Shown: positions 7,981-17,868, counted from the stretch's first letter. The stretch is 40,197 bases of DNA from Verrucomicrobiota bacterium (GCA_019136515.1 JAGVUB010000045.1:1-40197), one strand, 5' to 3'. Notes: a model not told the origin generated them from the sequence alone. Made by a program: numbers and translations.

Positions 7981-9411
7981 TCAACGTGCCCGCAGCACGT
8001 GCTCGTTGGCCATCATGATGCCGCTGAGCATCGAACCGGTGATGCCAAGATACCCCTGGTCGGTGCCGATGAGCACGAGGTTGCCGAAGGCCGTGCGGCC
8101 GTCGCGCACCTTGCGCGGTGCGCCGTAGATCGCGCCTCCGAGGTGACCGGTGTAGCGCTGCACGGTGAGCGGCGTGAACATGTCCGTCGCCACCACCGCA
8201 CGCTCGAACTCGCCCGCCGCCACCGGCGCAAGGAAGCGGCGCGCGCTGGCCGTCATCTCGCCGAACCAGTGCAGTTTCGCCGCGCGATATTGGGGCTCCG
8301 GCATCGCCGCCCACGCGGCGTGGCTGGCCAGGCTGGTCACGCGCAGGCAGCCCTCGGCCATCGTGCGGCCGCCGAAGTCGAAGTTGTTCGGCATGCAGAT
8401 CACGCCACTGCGCAGGTCGACCGGCGCGGCAGGATTGGCGAACTCGAAGCGTTCGGAGTCGTTGAAGAACACGATTGTCTCGTCCCAGCCGAAGTCGTGC
8501 GGCGGCCGGTCGAGCACCTGGATCGTCTCCACGAAACCGAGCCGCTCGTCGGGCGCGGGCGCCCGTGGCCCGTCCGCGTCGGCCGCGGGCTCCGTCGCCC
8601 ACAGCCGGCGCGTCTCGTCGGCTCCGGCGGAGCTGAGCACCCAGTCGGCCGTGACGGTCTCGCCGTTGTCCAGTTCGAGCGCGGTCACGCGGCCGGCGCC
8701 GGTGTGCAGCCGGCGCACCCCGCACTTCATCCGACGCTCGCCGCCGTTCTCGCGCAGGCGCTCGGTGAGCAGGCGCAGAACGACGCGGATACCCTCGAAC
8801 GGCCTGGCGAAGCCCTCGAGGTACACGGCCTTGAACATGATGACGAACTGGAGGGCGTCCATGTCGCGCGGCGTGGCGCTGCCGTAGTAGAACAGCGGGC
8901 ACAGCAGCATGTCCTCCAGCACCGGGTCGGAGAGGTGCCGGCGCAGCATCTCGCGCGCGGTGAAGCCGGGTGCGACGGTCGCCGAATCGTCGAAGGCGCG
9001 CAGCTCGGCGAGGAAGCGCCGGTAGCCGTCGATCTGCGACGGAAACTCCCGCGCCACCTCGGCCTCGAGCAGTGCGCCGCCGTTGTCCCAGCGCAGCTCG
9101 CGTCCCGGGAACCGCACCGCCGAGCCCAGTTGCGGGCAGAGGTCGAGCGCTTCGCGTTCGATGCGCAACTGGCGCAGGAGCTTGCCCAGGGCGGTGCCGC
9201 GCACCTCGCGCGGCACGAAGTTGGTCATCGCGTGCAGGCCCACGTCGTACTTGCGACCATCGACGCTGTAGAAGCTGTTGAGCCCGCCCACGACGTTGTG
9301 CCGCTCGAACAGGCAGACCTTCTTGCCGAAATGGGCCAGCCGCACCCCGGCCGCGAGCGCGGACAGTCCGGCTCCGATGATCGCGACGTCGTAATGGCTG
9401 GCGGTGGGCAT
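7981..9411 (-). CDS. FAD-dependent oxidoreductase, phytoene desaturase/CrtI-like
   Basis: 476-residue flavoprotein. The N-terminal Rossmann dinucleotide-binding motif YDVAIIGAGLSALAAGVRLA (GxGxxG) is followed by the acidic strand-end FERHNVVGG typical of the CrtI/amine-oxidase superfamily. The C-terminal FAD segment is LVLIGTDQGYLGITGSMLSG. Members desaturate or isomerise carotenoids and other polyprenoids, or act on retinol-like substrates; the substrate here cannot be read from sequence. There is no clear signal peptide. No crtB or other carotenoid gene lies nearby, so a pathway cannot be assigned. It is transcribed away from the HDOD gene and is upstream of, but separated by 284 bp from, the type II secretion gene. 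Confidence 0.85.
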   Translation of the reverse strand: MPTASHYDVAIIGAGLSALAAGVRLAHFGKKVCLFERHNVVGGLNSFYSVDGRKYDVGLHAMTNFVPREVRGTALGKLLRQLRIEREALDLCPQLGSAVRFPGRELRWDNGGALLEAEVAREFPSQIDGYRRFLAELRAFDDSATVAPGFTAREMLRRHLSDPVLEDMLLCPLFYYGSATPRDMDALQFVIMFKAVYLEGFARPFEGIRVVLRLLTERLRENGGERRMKCGVRRLHTGAGRVTALELDNGETVTADWVLSSAGADETRRLWATEPAADADGPRAPAPDERLGFVETIQVLDRPPHDFGWDETIVFFNDSERFEFANPAAPVDLRSGVICMPNNFDFGGRTMAEGCLRVTSLASHAAWAAMPEPQYRAAKLHWFGEMTASARRFLAPVAAGEFERAVVATDMFTPLTVQRYTGHLGGAIYGAPRKVRDGRTAFGNLVLIGTDQGYLGITGSMLSGIMMANEHVLRAR

Positions 9412-9642
9412 GGGGGCGTGCGTAGGCCGGGGAGTTTCCGGGCCGGCGGCGGCCGATCAATGCCCAAGTGCACGCGGCGCCCACCCCTTGCGCCACGGCG
9501 GGGCCTGCCCGGTTGGGTCGGCCCCTTTCCCTGGGTCGGAACTACAGCCGGGGCGATTCCGGCCGATAGTCCTGGCTGGAAAACAAGTTCTCTCACCGGC
9601 TTGCCGGCGCTCCCGCCCGCGGGCCTCAACTTCCACCCCACG

Positions 9643-11337
9643 ATGGCCAACGTCCTCCTTCTCGACGCCAACGAAGTGGCGGGTCGCGCGATGCAGGGAA
9701 TCCTCGCGCGAGGGCACCACCATTGCCTCGTCGCCGCCGACAGCGCCGAGGCGTGGAAGATTCTGCACGAGCGGGTGAATGTGGACCTGGTCTTCCTCGA
9801 GCTGGAACTCAAGGGTGAGAAAGGCATCGGCTTCCTCCAGCAACTGCGCAACGACTGCTTCCTCAAACAGATCCCGGTGGTCGTCTACACCACGGTCGGC
9901 GACCACGCCACCGTGCGCACCGTGCTTCAGCTCAAGGTCCAGAACTACCTGATCAAGCCATACAACGACGAACACATCCTGCGCGAGGTCATCAAGGCCA
10001 CCGCCAATCCTTGGCGTGCCCTGCAGTTCGAGGAGGAGAAGTCGTTCTGCGCCCAGCTCGGCATCGCCCCCGCCGACCTGCGCGCGATGCGCGAAGACCT
10101 CGCCGCCTCGATCGAGAAAAGCCTCGCCTTCTTCGAGAGCTGCTCGGCCTCCCGCAACCCGCCCCAGGTCCTCGCCCGCATCGACGCCCTCACCGAGAAG
10201 GCCGAAGCCTGCGGCGTGTGGGGGACCGTCGAATACTTGGGCCTGCTCAAGGAGAAGGCCGAGAAGGACGACTGGACCTTTTTCAAACGCTGCCCCGAAG
10301 ATCTCACCTACGCGCGCGAACTCATTCTCCTGCAGCTCGACCCGAAACGCGTCCCCGCCGGCGCGCTGTCCGCCGAAGAGAAGGAGGCCCAGCGCGAATC
10401 CGAGGCTCGCGCGCTCTGGATGCAGGCCGATGTCGACAAGAGCGGACCAATGGTCTCCGGCGAGGAGGCGATGCTCCAGGGCGAGGCGCTCCCCGCTTGC
10501 CCCGCGATCGACTCCGTCGCCGCCTCGTTCCAGATGACGGCCGACCGGACCACGACCAATCTCACCCAGATCAACGACCTCGTCGCCCAGGATCCCGCAC
10601 TCGCCACCCAGGTCCTCATCGCCGCCAACCACCTCGAGCACGACGAGATGACCGTGATCGACGACCCCCGCGCCGCCGTCAGCCTGCTGGGCAACATCAA
10701 GCTCAGCGGTATTGCGAAAACCCTGCCGACGATCCCCGCCCGCCACATGCACGTGCCCCCGATCTCCTGGGTGCAGTTCTGGATGTTCCAGATGGGCGTC
10801 GCCCGGCTCGCACAGTTCACCGCGCGCAACCTCGAGTTCGATTCGCTCGCGGGCCGTGCCCACACCGCCGGGCTGCTGCAGGACGTCGGCAAGCTGATCC
10901 TGCTGAAACTCTTCCCCTTCGCTTTTCCCGCCGTGGTCAACTACGCACGCGAGCACAAGGTCACGCTCGCCGAGGCCGAGAAGAAATACCTCGGCTGCAC
11001 CACGCGCGAGATCGCCGCGCGCTTCGCCGCCAAGCAGGGCCTGCCGTCCGAGTTCTGCAACGTCATCCGCTGGGCCGACGCCCCCGACCACGCCAGCGAC
11101 GACATCGAACTGGTCGGAGTCGTCTCCCTCGCCCGCGACCTGTGCCTCTACAACCACGTCGGTTTCAGCGGTGAGATGGTGCGCGACATCGCCCCCTCGC
11201 TCGAGGAAACCACCGCCTGGCAGGTGCTCCGCCCCCGCGTGTTCCCGAGCTTCAACATCAAGAAGTTCGAATCCGACGCCCACGCCCTCTGCTCGGAGCT
11301 CAAGCAATCCTTCGCCGGCAAGCAGCAGAGCGCCTGA
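9643..11337 (+). CDS. Response regulator-like protein with degenerate receiver and HDOD domain
   Basis: 564 residues. Residues 1-120 have a CheY-like receiver fold: MANVLLLDANEVAGRAM, with the late Lys preserved in NYLIKPYND. However, the phosphoacceptor position reads DLVFLELELKG with Glu53 (codon GAG) instead of Asp, and the N-terminal acidic pair is reduced to a single Asp8. It is therefore probably a pseudo-receiver, perhaps locked in an active-like state. A helical linker (about 130-270) leads to an HDOD domain (about 290-480), containing DLVAQDPALATQVLIAANH, AHTAGLLQDVGKLILLKLFP and the C-terminal helices. HDOD proteins act in signalling without the full HD-GYP metal site. Start ATG 9643 is at the conserved receiver start. 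The 231-bp divergent region upstream contains no promoter I would defend. Confidence 0.88.
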   Translation: MANVLLLDANEVAGRAMQGILARGHHHCLVAADSAEAWKILHERVNVDLVFLELELKGEKGIGFLQQLRNDCFLKQIPVVVYTTVGDHATVRTVLQLKVQNYLIKPYNDEHILREVIKATANPWRALQFEEEKSFCAQLGIAPADLRAMREDLAASIEKSLAFFESCSASRNPPQVLARIDALTEKAEACGVWGTVEYLGLLKEKAEKDDWTFFKRCPEDLTYARELILLQLDPKRVPAGALSAEEKEAQRESEARALWMQADVDKSGPMVSGEEAMLQGEALPACPAIDSVAASFQMTADRTTTNLTQINDLVAQDPALATQVLIAANHLEHDEMTVIDDPRAAVSLLGNIKLSGIAKTLPTIPARHMHVPPISWVQFWMFQMGVARLAQFTARNLEFDSLAGRAHTAGLLQDVGKLILLKLFPFAFPAVVNYAREHKVTLAEAEKKYLGCTTREIAARFAAKQGLPSEFCNVIRWADAPDHASDDIELVGVVSLARDLCLYNHVGFSGEMVRDIAPSLEETTAWQVLRPRVFPSFNIKKFESDAHALCSELKQSFAGKQQSA

Positions 11338-11443
11338 GCCGGCCCGGCGGCAACCGTCCGGGTTTGGGAGGCGCATGGAGACCTCCGGCGCACACCGCCA
11401 TGAAGGGTTCGTCCCCGCGGTGGGTTTCTGCCTCGCTCCCACC

Positions 11444-12901
11444 ATGCGCCCCGCCCTCCTCGCTCCGCTCCTTCTGCTCCTCCTGTCGCCATTCACCCAC
11501 GCCGCCGACCTCCCTCCGGCCTCTGGTGTCGACGGCTATTGGTCGGGCGAAGTGGTGATGGAGGGCCAACAGTACCAGATCGGCTTCGAGTTCCGCCGCC
11601 AGCCCGACGACACCCTGCGCGGCCGCCAGTGGTTCGCAGTGCTCCACCTCTTCGGCAGCCCGGTCGGCGACCTCGTCTCCACTGCGGAGCATCTGCGCAG
11701 CCGCTCGCTCGGTCTGGATCTCACCTTCTCCGGCCCGGAACTCGTCGGCACCATCGCCAACGCCCACCCCCTCCGCCTCGCCCGCTCGGCCCCCCTGCTC
11801 ACCACGCCGCCGACACCCGCCTTTGGCGAGCCGCCGGCCCCCGCGTGGGTCTTCCATGGCGACGCCGCCTTCTGGGCGTCGCCCGTTGCGGACACCGAGC
11901 TCGCCTTCATCGGTGACGAAGGCGGCCGCCTCCATGCCGTCCGCCTGCGCGACGGCACGGCCGTGTGGTCCTTCGACTCCGGCGCGCCCATCCACGGCGC
12001 CGCCCACCTCGACGGCGACACTGTCTGCTTCCTCAACGACGCCGGCCAACTCTTCCAACTCGATCGCGCCACCGGTCGCGTGCGTTGGCAGCGCGACATC
12101 GGCGGCGCCGCCGTCGTCCGCCATCCCCCCGCCGCCACGGAGTACTCATACGACTTCGTCGGCCCGCAGCCGGCCCTCGCCGACGGCACGCTTTACGTGC
12201 CCGCCGCCGACGGCGCCGTCCTCGCAATCGCCGCCAACGACGGCTCCGTGCGTTGGCGCGCCCAACTCGCCGGGCTGCTGCGCCAGTCGGTGCTCGTCGC
12301 CGATTCCCACCTCATCGTCGCCGGCTGGGACGGCCGCATCACCGCGCTCGCCCGTGCCGACGGCTCCGTGCTCTGGACCCGGGAAACCGGCGGCCCCGCG
12401 ACCGCCGATCCGGTGCGCTGCGGCGAGTCCGTGCTCGTCTCCAGCCGCAACAGCCACCTGTACAGCCTCTCGCTCGCCGACGGCTCCATCCAGTGGACAC
12501 GTTTCCACGCCGGCTCGTGGATCGAGTCCGCGCCGCGCGTCGTCGCCGGCGAGCTCTTCATCGGCTCCTCCGACCTGCGTACCGTGAGCCGCCTCGATGC
12601 CGCGACCGGCGACCAACGCTGGACGACCGATGTGCTCGGCTGGACGTGGGGCACCCCCGCCGTGACCGCCGACACCGTGTTCGCCGGCGCCGCCGGCGCG
12701 CGCAACTATCCGATCGCCCAGGAAGGCGGCATGGTCGCGCTCGACCGCCACACCGGCGCGCCGCGCTGGCGGATGACACTGCCCGCCACGGAGGGCCGTT
12801 TTGTGGCCGGCGTCGCCGGCTCCCCTGTCGTCGCCGCCGGGCTTGTCCTGTTCGCCGACCAGGCGGGTCGCCTGTACGCCTTCCCGGCGGGCCAACCCTG
12901 A
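11444..12901 (+). CDS. Secreted PQQ-type beta-propeller repeat protein
   Basis: 485-residue exported protein. The signal peptide MRPALLAPLLLLLLSPFTHA is followed by an N-terminal domain (about 25-115) with no match I recognise, then a beta-propeller built from PQQ-like blades: repeated units of the form G-x-L-x-A-x-x-x-x-DG-x-x-x-W (VLAIAANDGSVRWRAQL, ITALARADGSVLWTRET, LYSLSLADGSIQWTRF, MVALDRHTGAPRWRM). The blades resemble quinoprotein dehydrogenases and BamB, but no PQQ- or metal-binding catalytic residues are evident, so a scaffolding or binding role is more likely. Start ATG 11444 places the signal peptide correctly. It ends only 9 bp from the convergent pseudouridine synthase. Confidence 0.85.
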   Translation: MRPALLAPLLLLLLSPFTHAADLPPASGVDGYWSGEVVMEGQQYQIGFEFRRQPDDTLRGRQWFAVLHLFGSPVGDLVSTAEHLRSRSLGLDLTFSGPELVGTIANAHPLRLARSAPLLTTPPTPAFGEPPAPAWVFHGDAAFWASPVADTELAFIGDEGGRLHAVRLRDGTAVWSFDSGAPIHGAAHLDGDTVCFLNDAGQLFQLDRATGRVRWQRDIGGAAVVRHPPAATEYSYDFVGPQPALADGTLYVPAADGAVLAIAANDGSVRWRAQLAGLLRQSVLVADSHLIVAGWDGRITALARADGSVLWTRETGGPATADPVRCGESVLVSSRNSHLYSLSLADGSIQWTRFHAGSWIESAPRVVAGELFIGSSDLRTVSRLDAATGDQRWTTDVLGWTWGTPAVTADTVFAGAAGARNYPIAQEGGMVALDRHTGAPRWRMTLPATEGRFVAGVAGSPVVAAGLVLFADQAGRLYAFPAGQP

Positions 12902-12910
12902 CCACCGCCA

Positions 12911-13681
12911 CTACCGCAGCGCCGCCTCGAACTCGGGCGGCAGCTCCGCCCGGGCCGCGAACTGCCAGTCCCGGCCCGCCCAGCGGTAGTGCACCTGCGT
13001 CTCCAGCGAATGGAGAAACAGCCGCTTCGTCCTCGCCTGCTTCGCAAACTCGCGGTTCTTCCGGAAATCGCCGTAGGTCTGGTCGCCCACGATCGGCAGC
13101 TGCCGCTTGGCACACTGCACGCGCAGCTGATGCGTGCGCCCGGTGTGGGGCTTGAGCTCTAGCAAAGCCAACGGCTGCGCCCCGCGCGCGGCGCGCAGCA
13201 CCCGGCACTCGCTCTCGGCCGGGATGTGGCCGCCGGCCACCGACGAACGCACCACCCCGCCCTTGCGCGCGACGGCGAGACGGTCGCGCCAGAACTCGCG
13301 CGGCCCGCGCGGCGTGCCGAAGACCAGCGCCACATAGGTCTTGGCGACGGCTTTCCGCTGAAACTGCGCCTTCACGTCCGCCGCGAGCTTCCCGTCGCTC
13401 GCGACCAGGATCACGCCGGAGGTGGCCGAATCGAGCCGGTTGAGCAGCCAGAGCCGGCGCTCCGCGCCGCTCGCCGCATCGGTCCAGACATAGCACTCGG
13501 CGTCGAGGTCGTACGCGGCGTCGAGCAGCGCCCGGCCGCGGTCCTTGCCGGGCTCGTTGGGATGCGAGAGCACGCCCGCCGGTTTCGCCAGCGCGCCCAG
13601 CCCGCGCGCATCGTGGCCGAGCACCATCACGTCGGCGACTAGCGGCAAGCTGTCCCAAGAATCTGTCGCCCTCGTGCTCAC
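12911..13681 (-). CDS. RluA-family RNA pseudouridine synthase
   Basis: 256-residue enzyme that isomerises uridine to pseudouridine in rRNA or tRNA. The motif LLNRLDSATSGVILVA carries the catalytic Asp84, and GRTHQLRVQCAKRQLPIVGD is the conserved motif III. There is no N-terminal S4 domain, as in RluA/TruC-like members; the target site cannot be predicted. Start GTG at 13679-13681 is chosen because it overlaps the TGA of the upstream tonB-like gene (GTGA, 4-bp overlap), which suggests translational coupling. Longer in-frame extensions run into the neighbouring gene. It is the last gene of the maf - tonB-like - rluA operon. Confidence 0.9.
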   Translation of the reverse strand: MSTRATDSWDSLPLVADVMVLGHDARGLGALAKPAGVLSHPNEPGKDRGRALLDAAYDLDAECYVWTDAASGAERRLWLLNRLDSATSGVILVASDGKLAADVKAQFQRKAVAKTYVALVFGTPRGPREFWRDRLAVARKGGVVRSSVAGGHIPAESECRVLRAARGAQPLALLELKPHTGRTHQLRVQCAKRQLPIVGDQTYGDFRKNREFAKQARTKRLFLHSLETQVHYRWAGRDWQFAARAELPPEFEAALR

Positions 13682-14826
13682 CAGAACAGGAAGCTGAAGG
13701 TGACCTCTTCCTCCTCGCCGAACATGTTGATCATCTCCTGGGTCCACGGCCGGTAGGGCGCGCGCGCCCGGATCGCGTCGAGGCAGGTGTAGGTGGCGAC
13801 CCGCCCGGCGGTGTCCTCACCCTCGATGTCCAAGATCCGGATCTCACCCCGCGCATTGACCGTGAAATGGATGACCACGGTCGACCGCGAGGGCGGCCGC
13901 GTGGTCATCTCCTCGGCAAGTTTCTGGAACTGCCCGTCGACCGTGTCGATGAACTCGTCCCACCACACGCCGGCGGCGCTCAGGCGCGAGTTCACCGCGG
14001 TCATGCCCTTGTTGGAGGCGGAAAGCGGTTGGTTGGCCAGCACCGCGGAGCGCACGTTCTGCAGCTTCGGCCGCGGGCGCGGCGCCGGCCGGCCCGGAAT
14101 GCCCGGCACACCGCCGCCGCTCACCGCGAGCAACTGCTGCGGGCCGGTGGTCGTGCCCTCGGCCTTGCCCTCCTGCAGCTTCTCGTCCTCCGGCTTGCCG
14201 CGCGGGGTCTTGCCGATGTTGGTCCCGATGCCGTCGGGGTTGTCGCCGGTGATCTTCTCGAAGCCGGGCAGCGGCTCGGCGGACTTCGGAATCGCCGGGG
14301 CGCCGATCACCACCGCGGTCATGCCGGCGCCGTTCTGCCCGTTCGCCCCGGGGACCACGAGCGGCTCGTCCGGCTGTTGCCGCATTCCCGTGACAATCGC
14401 CGTGGAGTCCTTCGCCTCGCCCGAGGTCCTCGGCCGCTCGCTCTGGTCGTTGCCCGGTTCCAGCTGGGCCGCCTGCTGGTTGCGCGAGCCGTAATAGTTC
14501 GTCTTGCCGGGATCGTTCTCGGGCGCGTCCGGATTCGTCTCGGTGAAACGCAGCGGCGTCCGCGGCTCGGTGTCGTCGGCGAGCAGGAACGTCAGCTCCT
14601 GCTGGTCGTACTTCTCGCGCATCGTCGCCACATCGCTCGGCACCTCCGCCACCGGGCCGCCCCACCCGAACAGGTGCTGGTCGACGGCAACGTAGGCCAG
14701 CAGGTGGAAGACGACCGTGCCGACCAGTCCGACGACGATCGGCCAGCGACCGGCGACGGCCTCGTCGTGCCGCCGGCGTTCGGCGGCGACTTCTTCGGGT
14801 GTTTGCGGGGGCAGCGTGTCGATCAT
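13678..14826 (-). CDS. TonB-like energy transducer, single-pass membrane protein
   Basis: 382 residues. A cytoplasmic N-terminus (about 1-27) is followed by one membrane helix (WPIVVGLVGTVVFHLLAYVA, about 28-47), a long low-complexity periplasmic spacer rich in Pro, Gly, Asp, Glu and Gln (about 60-270), and a C-terminal domain (about 290-382) with a TonB/TolA-like pattern: STVVIHFTVNARGEIRILDI, then the ARAPYRPWTQEM helix. This architecture transmits proton-motive force to outer-membrane receptors. No ExbB/ExbD or receptor is nearby, so the partner is unknown. It begins 10 bp after maf and overlaps rluA by 4 bp, so the three genes form one operon. The TonB assignment rests on architecture and is less certain than that of its neighbours. 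Confidence 0.72.
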   Translation of the reverse strand: MIDTLPPQTPEEVAAERRRHDEAVAGRWPIVVGLVGTVVFHLLAYVAVDQHLFGWGGPVAEVPSDVATMREKYDQQELTFLLADDTEPRTPLRFTETNPDAPENDPGKTNYYGSRNQQAAQLEPGNDQSERPRTSGEAKDSTAIVTGMRQQPDEPLVVPGANGQNGAGMTAVVIGAPAIPKSAEPLPGFEKITGDNPDGIGTNIGKTPRGKPEDEKLQEGKAEGTTTGPQQLLAVSGGGVPGIPGRPAPRPRPKLQNVRSAVLANQPLSASNKGMTAVNSRLSAAGVWWDEFIDTVDGQFQKLAEEMTTRPPSRSTVVIHFTVNARGEIRILDIEGEDTAGRVATYTCLDAIRARAPYRPWTQEMINMFGEEEEVTFSFLFW

Positions 14827-14836
14827 CGACGAATTC

Positions 14837-15415
14837 TCAGAGAGTCGGCGTCAGACCCGCGCGGGCCAGCAGTTGTTTCGTCTCGTCGACCGGCAGACCG
14901 ATGATGTTCGTCAGCGACCCGGTGTACCGCTCCACGATCAGCTCGCCGCCGTCCTGGATGCCATAGGCGCCGGCCTTGTCGAGCGGGTCGCAACCGGCGA
15001 AGTAGCGGTCGATCAGCGCGTCGTCGAGCGCACGGAACGTCACCCGGCTCTCGACACCGATCTGCGCGTTGCAGTGTTTCGCGCGCACCACCACGGCGGT
15101 GAAGACCGAATGCGTCTTGCCCGAGAGCCGCCGCAACATCGCCCGCGCATCGGCGAGATCGACGGGCTTGTGGAAAACGAAGCCGTCGAGGAACACCGTC
15201 GTGTCGGCGCCGAGCACCACCGCGTCGCGGTGCCGCGCCGCGACCCAGTCGGCCTTCAGCACCGCGTTGTGCGTCACCATCTCGCGCGGGGTCTCCGTCG
15301 CCGCCGGCTCGTGCTCGGTCACCTCGGCCGGCACCACCGCGAACACGAAGCCGAGCCGCGCGAGAATCTCGCGCCGGCGCGGCGAGGCGGAGGCCAGGAT
15401 GAGCGGTTGGTGCAT
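14837..15415 (-). CDS. maf: Maf-family nucleoside triphosphate pyrophosphatase
   Basis: 192-residue house-cleaning NTPase that hydrolyses non-canonical or dTTP/UTP-type nucleotides to monophosphate and pyrophosphate. Diagnostic motifs are [19 protein letters not shown] at the N-terminus, the catalytic region [33 protein letters not shown], and [11 protein letters not shown] near the C-terminus. Start ATG 15413-15415 gives the canonical [15 protein letters not shown]-terminus; the frame stays open upstream but is not conserved. It is the first gene of the maf - tonB-like - rluA cluster. The 245-bp divergent region towards nadE contains no clear promoter. Confidence 0.95.
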   Translation of the reverse strand: MHQPLILASASPRRREILARLGFVFAVVPAEVTEHEPAATETPREMVTHNAVLKADWVAARHRDAVVLGADTTVFLDGFVFHKPVDLADARAMLRRLSGKTHSVFTAVVVRAKHCNAQIGVESRVTFRALDDALIDRYFAGCDPLDKAGAYGIQDGGELIVERYTGSLTNIIGLPVDETKQLLARAGLTPTL

Positions 15416-15660
15416 GGTGCGGAAGGACGGAGAAGAAAAACGCTGCACGCTACAGCCCGCCGCCCGCACCGCGCCAGCGCTTTTCAGCCCCCGCACGAGC
15501 GCCGCACCCCTTCCTCCGCGAATACCCGCCGCAGGCCGCGCGCCCAACCGGAACCCGGCCCGCGACAGGCGGTGCTTCGTCGAAGACCCCACGGGACGTG
15601 GCGACCCCACCTTTTCCGGTCTTGGTTCCCGCCGTTTCCTTCTGTGGACTTTCGCCCGAG

Positions 15661-17355
15661 ATGAAAATCGGACTCGCGCAGCTCAACACCACCGTCGGCG
15701 ACCTCGAAGGCAACCGCCGCCTCATCCTCGAAGCCTACCACGACCTCGTGGCCCGCGGGGCGGAGCTGGTCGTCACCCCCGAGCTCGCCCTCACCGGCTA
15801 CCCGCCGCGCGACCTGCTGCTGCGCCGCCGCTTCGACGAGGACGCCGCCGCCTCGCTCACCACCATCGCCGCCGAGGTGGGCGAGGTGCCGCTGGTCGTC
15901 GGCTGCATCGAGACCAATCGCACCGGCTCCGGTCGCCACTGCTTCAACACCGCCGCCTTCTGCCACCGCGGCGCGGTCGCCGGCCTCGGCCACAAGTGCC
16001 TCCTGCCCACCTACGATGTCTTCGACGAGGACCGCTACTTCGAGCCGGCCCCCGCCCCGGCCGTCGTCGAGTGCGGCGAGCTGCGCATCGGGCTCACGAT
16101 CTGCGAGGATCTCTGGACCCACCCCTCCGTCACCACGCGCAAGCTGTACCGCGGCGAAGATCCCGTCTCCAAACTCGCGCCACAACGCTGCGACCTGATG
16201 ATCAACATCTCCGCCAGCCCGTGGCACAACGGGAAGGAGAACCTGCGCGCCCGGCTCGTGGCCGAGGCCGCGCGCACCCTGCGGTGCCCGGTCGTCTACT
16301 GCAACGCTGTCGGCGGCAACGACGAGCTCATCTTCGACGGGCGCAGCCTCGCGGCCGATCCCTCCGGGCGCGTCGTCGCCGGCCTGCCCGCCTTCCGCGC
16401 CGCCACCACGATCATCGAGATCCCCGTCGGCCCCGGCGCGCCGGCCCCGGCGTTCACCGCGCCGCAGCTCGATCCGACGTTCTCCCAGCCGCAGATGAAG
16501 GACATCTTCGAGGCGCTCGTGCTCGGCACCCGCGATTACGCGCAGAAGAGCGGCTTCAAGCGCGCCCTCGTCGCCCTCAGCGGCGGCATCGACTCCGCCG
16601 TCGTCGCCGTGATCGCCGCCGCCGCCTTCGGGCCGGAGAACGTCACCGGCGTCAGCCTGCCGTCCGCCATCTCCAGCCAGCACTCGCGCGACGACGCCCG
16701 CGACCTCGCCGCCGCCCTGCGGATGCCGTTCCACACCATCGCCATCGCCGACACCGTCGCCGCCGCCGAGACCGCCCTCGCGCCGCTCTTCACCGGCCTC
16801 GCGCCCGACGTGACCGAGGAGAACATCCAGGCCCGCACCCGCGGCGTGCTCATGATGGCGCTCTCCAACAAGTTCAACGCGCTCCTGCTCACCACCGGCA
16901 ACAAGAGCGAGATGGCCGTCGGGTATTGCACGCTCTACGGCGACATGTGCGGCGGCCTCGCCGTGATCTCCGACCTCCTCAAAACCCAGGTCTACGCGCT
17001 GGCCCGCTGGATCAACACCGACTACAGCCGCACGCTCGGCCTCCCTGGAGGCGTCATCCCCGCGTCGACCATCGAGAAGCCGCCGTCGGCGGAGCTCCGC
17101 CCCGGCCAGAAGGACCAGGACTCGCTCCCGCCCTACGACGTTCTCGACAAGATCCTGTTGTGCTACGTGGAGGAGTGTCTGCCGCGCCGCGATCTCATCG
17201 CCCGCGGCTTCGATGCCGCCGTCGTCCACGACGTATGCCGCAAGGTCGACCGCAACGAATACAAGCGAAAGCAGGCCGCCCCCGGGCTGAAGATCACCCC
17301 GCTCGCCTTCGGCACCGGCCGCCGCAACCCCATCGTCCAGCGCTACGTGAGCTGA
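15661..17355 (+). CDS. nadE: Glutamine-dependent NAD+ synthetase
   Basis: 564 residues. Final step of NAD synthesis: nicotinate adenine dinucleotide plus ATP and glutamine give NAD+. The N-terminal nitrilase-type glutaminase domain (about 1-260) has the catalytic triad Glu41 ([13 protein letters not shown]), Lys112 ([12 protein letters not shown]) and Cys148 (LTICEDLW). The C-terminal synthetase domain (about 280-564) has the ATP pyrophosphatase P-loop [10 protein letters not shown], then [19 protein letters not shown] and the closing [14 protein letters not shown]. Start ATG 15661 matches the family N-terminus MKIGLAQLN. It ends 8 bp before the inverted repeat of the GxxExxY cassette, which separates it from hemL. 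Confidence 0.97.
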   Translation: MKIGLAQLNTTVGDLEGNRRLILEAYHDLVARGAELVVTPELALTGYPPRDLLLRRRFDEDAAASLTTIAAEVGEVPLVVGCIETNRTGSGRHCFNTAAFCHRGAVAGLGHKCLLPTYDVFDEDRYFEPAPAPAVVECGELRIGLTICEDLWTHPSVTTRKLYRGEDPVSKLAPQRCDLMINISASPWHNGKENLRARLVAEAARTLRCPVVYCNAVGGNDELIFDGRSLAADPSGRVVAGLPAFRAATTIIEIPVGPGAPAPAFTAPQLDPTFSQPQMKDIFEALVLGTRDYAQKSGFKRALVALSGGIDSAVVAVIAAAAFGPENVTGVSLPSAISSQHSRDDARDLAAALRMPFHTIAIADTVAAAETALAPLFTGLAPDVTEENIQARTRGVLMMALSNKFNALLLTTGNKSEMAVGYCTLYGDMCGGLAVISDLLKTQVYALARWINTDYSRTLGLPGGVIPASTIEKPPSAELRPGQKDQDSLPPYDVLDKILLCYVEECLPRRDLIARGFDAAVVHDVCRKVDRNEYKRKQAAPGLKITPLAFGTGRRNPIVQRYVS

Positions 17356-17386
17356 AGCGGGCTGCGGACGTTCGGAAAACGGAAGA

Positions 17387-17420
17387 GTGAAACCACTAAT
17401 GCACACTAAGTGGCACTAAT
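17387..17420 (+). repeat. Left 34-bp inverted repeat of the GxxExxY cassette
   Basis: Begins GTGAAACCACTAATGCACAC and matches the reverse complement of 17882-17915 at 32 of 34 positions; both mismatches are at 17410-17411. It contains ACTAAT, ACTAAG and ACTAAT at 10-bp intervals, one DNA turn apart, as for side-by-side binding of a protein on one helix face. Confidence 0.85.
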
Positions 17421-17484
17421 GGCGGCAGAGTGTGCCGCGGCATGCTTTCCAAGTCCCCACGCAACCCAGGTGAACAGGCACATC

Positions 17485-17868
17485 ATGAGCGATAACGACG
17501 GGATACTGCAGCAGGAAGGCTACGACTTCATGGCCGCGGCTTTCGAAGTCTACAACGAGCTGGGCTCGGGGTTTCTCGAGGAGCCCTATCAAGAAGCGCT
17601 GGAGATCGAACTCGCAGATCGAGGCATCCGGTTCGTCACACAGCCCAAGCTTCCCATCTTCTACAAAGGGAGGCAGCTGCGGAAACACTACGAAGCCGAT
17701 CTCATCGTGGCCGAAGGTATCATCGTCGAGTTGAAGGCCGTTCATCTGCTCGCCCCAGAGCACGAGGCGCAACTGATCAACTACCTCAAAGCCACCCGCA
17801 AGCGCGTCGGCTACCTCGTGAACTTCGGTTCCTTTCCCAAGCTCCAGTGGAAGCGTCTGGTACTCTGA
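17485..17868 (+). CDS. GxxExxY family protein, predicted PDDEXK-like nuclease fold
   Basis: 127 residues. The family-defining motif appears as GFLEEPY within VYNELGSGFLEEPYQEALEI. A later YEADLIVAEGIIVELKAV segment places an acidic residue and an E-x-K pair as in PD-(D/E)XK nucleases. The remaining core (HEAQLINYLKATRKRVGYLV, NFGS) is typical of this family, whose function is not established. Start ATG 17485 (MSDNDGILQQEGYDFM) is preferred; GTG 17410 and ATG 17419 would begin inside or beside the left inverted repeat. Base composition is visibly lower in GC than the flanking nadE and hemL genes, consistent with acquisition. It lies inside a 567-bp inverted-repeat cassette. Confidence 0.88.
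   Translation: MSDNDGILQQEGYDFMAAAFEVYNELGSGFLEEPYQEALEIELADRGIRFVTQPKLPIFYKGRQLRKHYEADLIVAEGIIVELKAVHLLAPEHEAQLINYLKATRKRVGYLVNFGSFPKLQWKRLVL

Noticed and set aside
6467..9496. A continuous 1009-codon minus-strand open frame suggesting one fused protein
   Set aside because: Only its last 409 codons look like protein (the T2SSF gene). The rest is an Arg/Ala-rich shadow of the FAD oxidoreductase in another frame plus intergenic sequence.
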